Assembly (NCBI GenBank): GCA_034933685.1
Contig: JAYFNB010000045.1
Coordinates: 1 to 64,000 of the forward strand
Direction of reading: 5' to 3'
DNA: 64,000 nt
Source: UBA8514 sp034933685
GTDB taxonomy: Bacteria; Bacillota; Clostridia; Lachnospirales; Anaerotignaceae
Part shown: piece by piece, positions 62,468 through 64,000 of the stretch
Layout: each line of letters begins with the position of its first letter
Numbering within the stretch: the stretch's first letter is position 1
The notes under the pieces: model-generated
The model's database searches: none
The model's input: only the letters and a program-made list of their open reading frames with translations
Told to the model about the DNA's origin: nothing
Made by a program: the position numbers and the translations under genes

Positions 62468-64000
62468 ATGAGTGAAGTTAAAATAAAAAAGTTTAAAAAA
62501 GTCCTCGTTGCCAACAGAGGAGAAATTGCAATACGTGTTTACAGGGCGTTAAACGAGCTTGGAATACAGACTGTTGGTATTTTTTCCAAGGAGGATAAAT
62601 ATTCTCTGTTCAGAACAAAAACAGATGAAAGCTATGAGCTTGATTCCAATAAAGGCCCTATTGATGCCTATTTGGATATTCAAGAAATTATAAGAATTGC
62701 AAAGGCAAAGGGTGTTGATGCAATTCATCCAGGATATGGCTTCCTTTCCGAAAATCCAGATTTTGTTGAAGCTTGTGAAAAGGCGGGCATTGCATTTATT
62801 GGACCGTCAAAAGAAACTATGAATGCCATGGGTGACAAAATTTCGTCCAAAAGAATAGCTATAGAGTGCAATGTTCCGATTATACCTGGTATTGACCATG
62901 CAATTAAAAGCCAAAAAGAGGTTATGGAAATTGCCCGTAATGTTGGCTATCCTGTTATGCTTAAAGCGTCTAACGGCGGTGGCGGACGTGGAATGCGTAT
63001 TGTTAACTGCGAAGAAGATATGCCAAGGGAATTTTCCGAGGCTGTTAACGAAGCAAAAAAGGCATTCGGTGATGACAAGATTTTTATTGAGAAATATCTT
63101 CGTGACCCTAAACATATAGAAGTGCAGATAATTGGTGACAAATACGGCAATATTGTTCACCTTTTTGATAGAGATTGTTCAGTACAGCGTAGACATCAGA
63201 AGGTTGTTGAATATGCACCTGCCTTCACAATAAGAGAAGAAGTTAGGCAAAATATTTTTGCAGATGCTGTTAAACTTGCAAAGCACGTTGGTTATAAGAA
63301 TGCTGGAACATTAGAGTTTCTTGTGGATGCCGACCAGAATTATTATTTTATTGAGATGAACCCACGTATTCAGGTGGAGCATACAGTAACCGAAATGATT
63401 ACAGGCATTGATATTGTGCAGACACAGATTATGATTGAAGAGGGATATCCTCTTAACAGTGAAGAAATAAACATTAAAAGTCAGGAAGATATTCATTGTT
63501 CAGGATACTCAATACAGCTGCGTGTAACAACAGAAGACCCTGCAAACAACTTCCTTCCAGATACAGGCAAGATTGTTGTATACCGTTCTGGGGCAGGAAA
63601 TGGTATACGTTTAGATGGCGGTACTGCTTACACTGGTGCTGAAATCACACCATATTACGACAGTCTTTTGGTTAAGATTGTTGCTACCGACAGAGCCTTT
63701 GGTTCAGCAGTAAGAAAAGCAGTGCGTGCCCTTAAGGAAACAAGAGTAAGAGGTGTAAAAACCAATATTCCGTTCCTTATAAATGTATTGCAGAACGAAA
63801 CCTTCATTAGTGGTAAATGCACAACAACGTTTATTGGAAATACACCTGAACTTTTTGAAATTTCTTTGGGAAAAGACAGAGCAACAAGAATTGCAGAGTT
63901 TATTGGCAACAAAATTGTTAATGAAGCCAATGGTGTGAAACCAACTGTCACCTGTGTTGATGAACCAATAGTTACAGATGAGCCTGTTTATGGTGCAAAG
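62468..64000 (+). CDS. pyc: Pyruvate carboxylase, N-terminal part (runs off the window)
   Basis: The first 511 codons of a biotin-dependent carboxylase. A full biotin carboxylase domain is seen: KKVLVANRGEIAIRVYRAL, HPGYGFLSENPDF, the ATP-grasp loop KASNGGGGRGMRI, and EMNPRIQVEHTVTE. The continuation (FEISLGKDRATRIAEFIGN) is typical of pyruvate carboxylase rather than acetyl-CoA carboxylase, so a carboxyltransferase domain and biotin domain should follow outside. ATG 62468 suits GGGAGG best; ATG 62465 is also possible. It makes oxaloacetate from pyruvate. Confidence 0.92.
   Translation, partial: MSEVKIKKFKKVLVANRGEIAIRVYRALNELGIQTVGIFSKEDKYSLFRTKTDESYELDSNKGPIDAYLDIQEIIRIAKAKGVDAIHPGYGFLSENPDFVEACEKAGIAFIGPSKETMNAMGDKISSKRIAIECNVPIIPGIDHAIKSQKEVMEIARNVGYPVMLKASNGGGGRGMRIVNCEEDMPREFSEAVNEAKKAFGDDKIFIEKYLRDPKHIEVQIIGDKYGNIVHLFDRDCSVQRRHQKVVEYAPAFTIREEVRQNIFADAVKLAKHVGYKNAGTLEFLVDADQNYYFIEMNPRIQVEHTVTEMITGIDIVQTQIMIEEGYPLNSEEINIKSQEDIHCSGYSIQLRVTTEDPANNFLPDTGKIVVYRSGAGNGIRLDGGTAYTGAEITPYYDSLLVKIVATDRAFGSAVRKAVRALKETRVRGVKTNIPFLINVLQNETFISGKCTTTFIGNTPELFEISLGKDRATRIAEFIGNKIVNEANGVKPTVTCVDEPIVTDEPVYGAK

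Overview
The window looks like a chromosomal segment of a low-GC, strictly anaerobic, probably spore-forming member of the Clostridia, with a gene set like that of Lachnospiraceae or Anaerotignum relatives. The evidence is a V-type ATPase operon, a monomeric [FeFe]-hydrogenase with its sensory partner, a BofC-like and a SpoVB-like protein, McsA-McsB-ClpC, CarD-YacL-IspD, strong AGGAGG ribosome binding sites, and TTGACA/TATAAT promoters. The species call is inference; no rRNA other than 5S is present. There is no phage, transposase, integrase or CRISPR array: this is core chromosome with a few local oddities.

Layout. 1-2290: the 3' end of an rRNA operon (5S) followed by seven tRNAs (Pro, His, Lys, Leu, Gly, Gln-TTG, Gln-CTG) and a terminator. 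Then comes an EamA transporter, then a second, partial copy of the tRNA block (Leu, a decayed Gly, Gln-CTG). 2388-7580: RNase Z, an ECF sigma/anti-sigma pair with an unknown membrane protein, tsaD, and a divergent ROK regulator. 7818-16730: a nine-gene V-ATPase operon (G/H-I-K-E-C-F-A-B-D) whose K subunit keeps the known Na+ ligands. 16895-20810: a flavodoxin-like reductase, and a sugar transferase with a Wzy-like polymerase or ligase. 20879-25955: a glycolytic operon pgk-tpiA-gpmI-eno without gap. 26094-30897: tex, recQ, and a lipoprotein with a redoxin fold whose cysteines are gone.

31028-38561: a small membrane protein, the TIGR03960/TIGR03936 radical-SAM pair with RNase G, and purM-purN-purD. 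38585-43804: a YfbR-like HD phosphohydrolase, then a four-gene hydrogenase cassette: [2Fe-2S] protein, HydS-like PAS hydrogenase, SpoIIE/PP2C phosphatase with an extra domain, and catalytic hydrogenase. 43848-52881: DegV, CarD, YacL-like PIN-TRAM, IspD, RNase HI, cold-shock protein, TypA, a MurJ/SpoVB-type flippase, and a BofC-like protein. 52914-53053: an orphan promoter and terminator enclosing a candidate small RNA. 53181-62327: a GH13 glucosidase, an RluA synthase, mcsA-mcsB-clpC without ctsR but with a two-hairpin leader, a conserved beta-rich protein, and radA. 62468-64000: the 5' part of pyruvate carboxylase, cut by the window edge.

How the genes fit together. Glycolysis, the GH13 enzyme, pyruvate carboxylase and hydrogenase describe a sugar-fermenting anaerobe that disposes of electrons as H2. 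The V-ATPase probably couples ATP to a sodium gradient. The most interesting items are the candidate sRNA at 52949-53053, the hydrogenase-sensor/phosphatase cassette, the cysteine-less redoxin lipoprotein, the mcsA leader hairpins, and the duplicated tRNA block with a decaying tRNA-Gly. I found no clearly new large defence or biosynthetic system.
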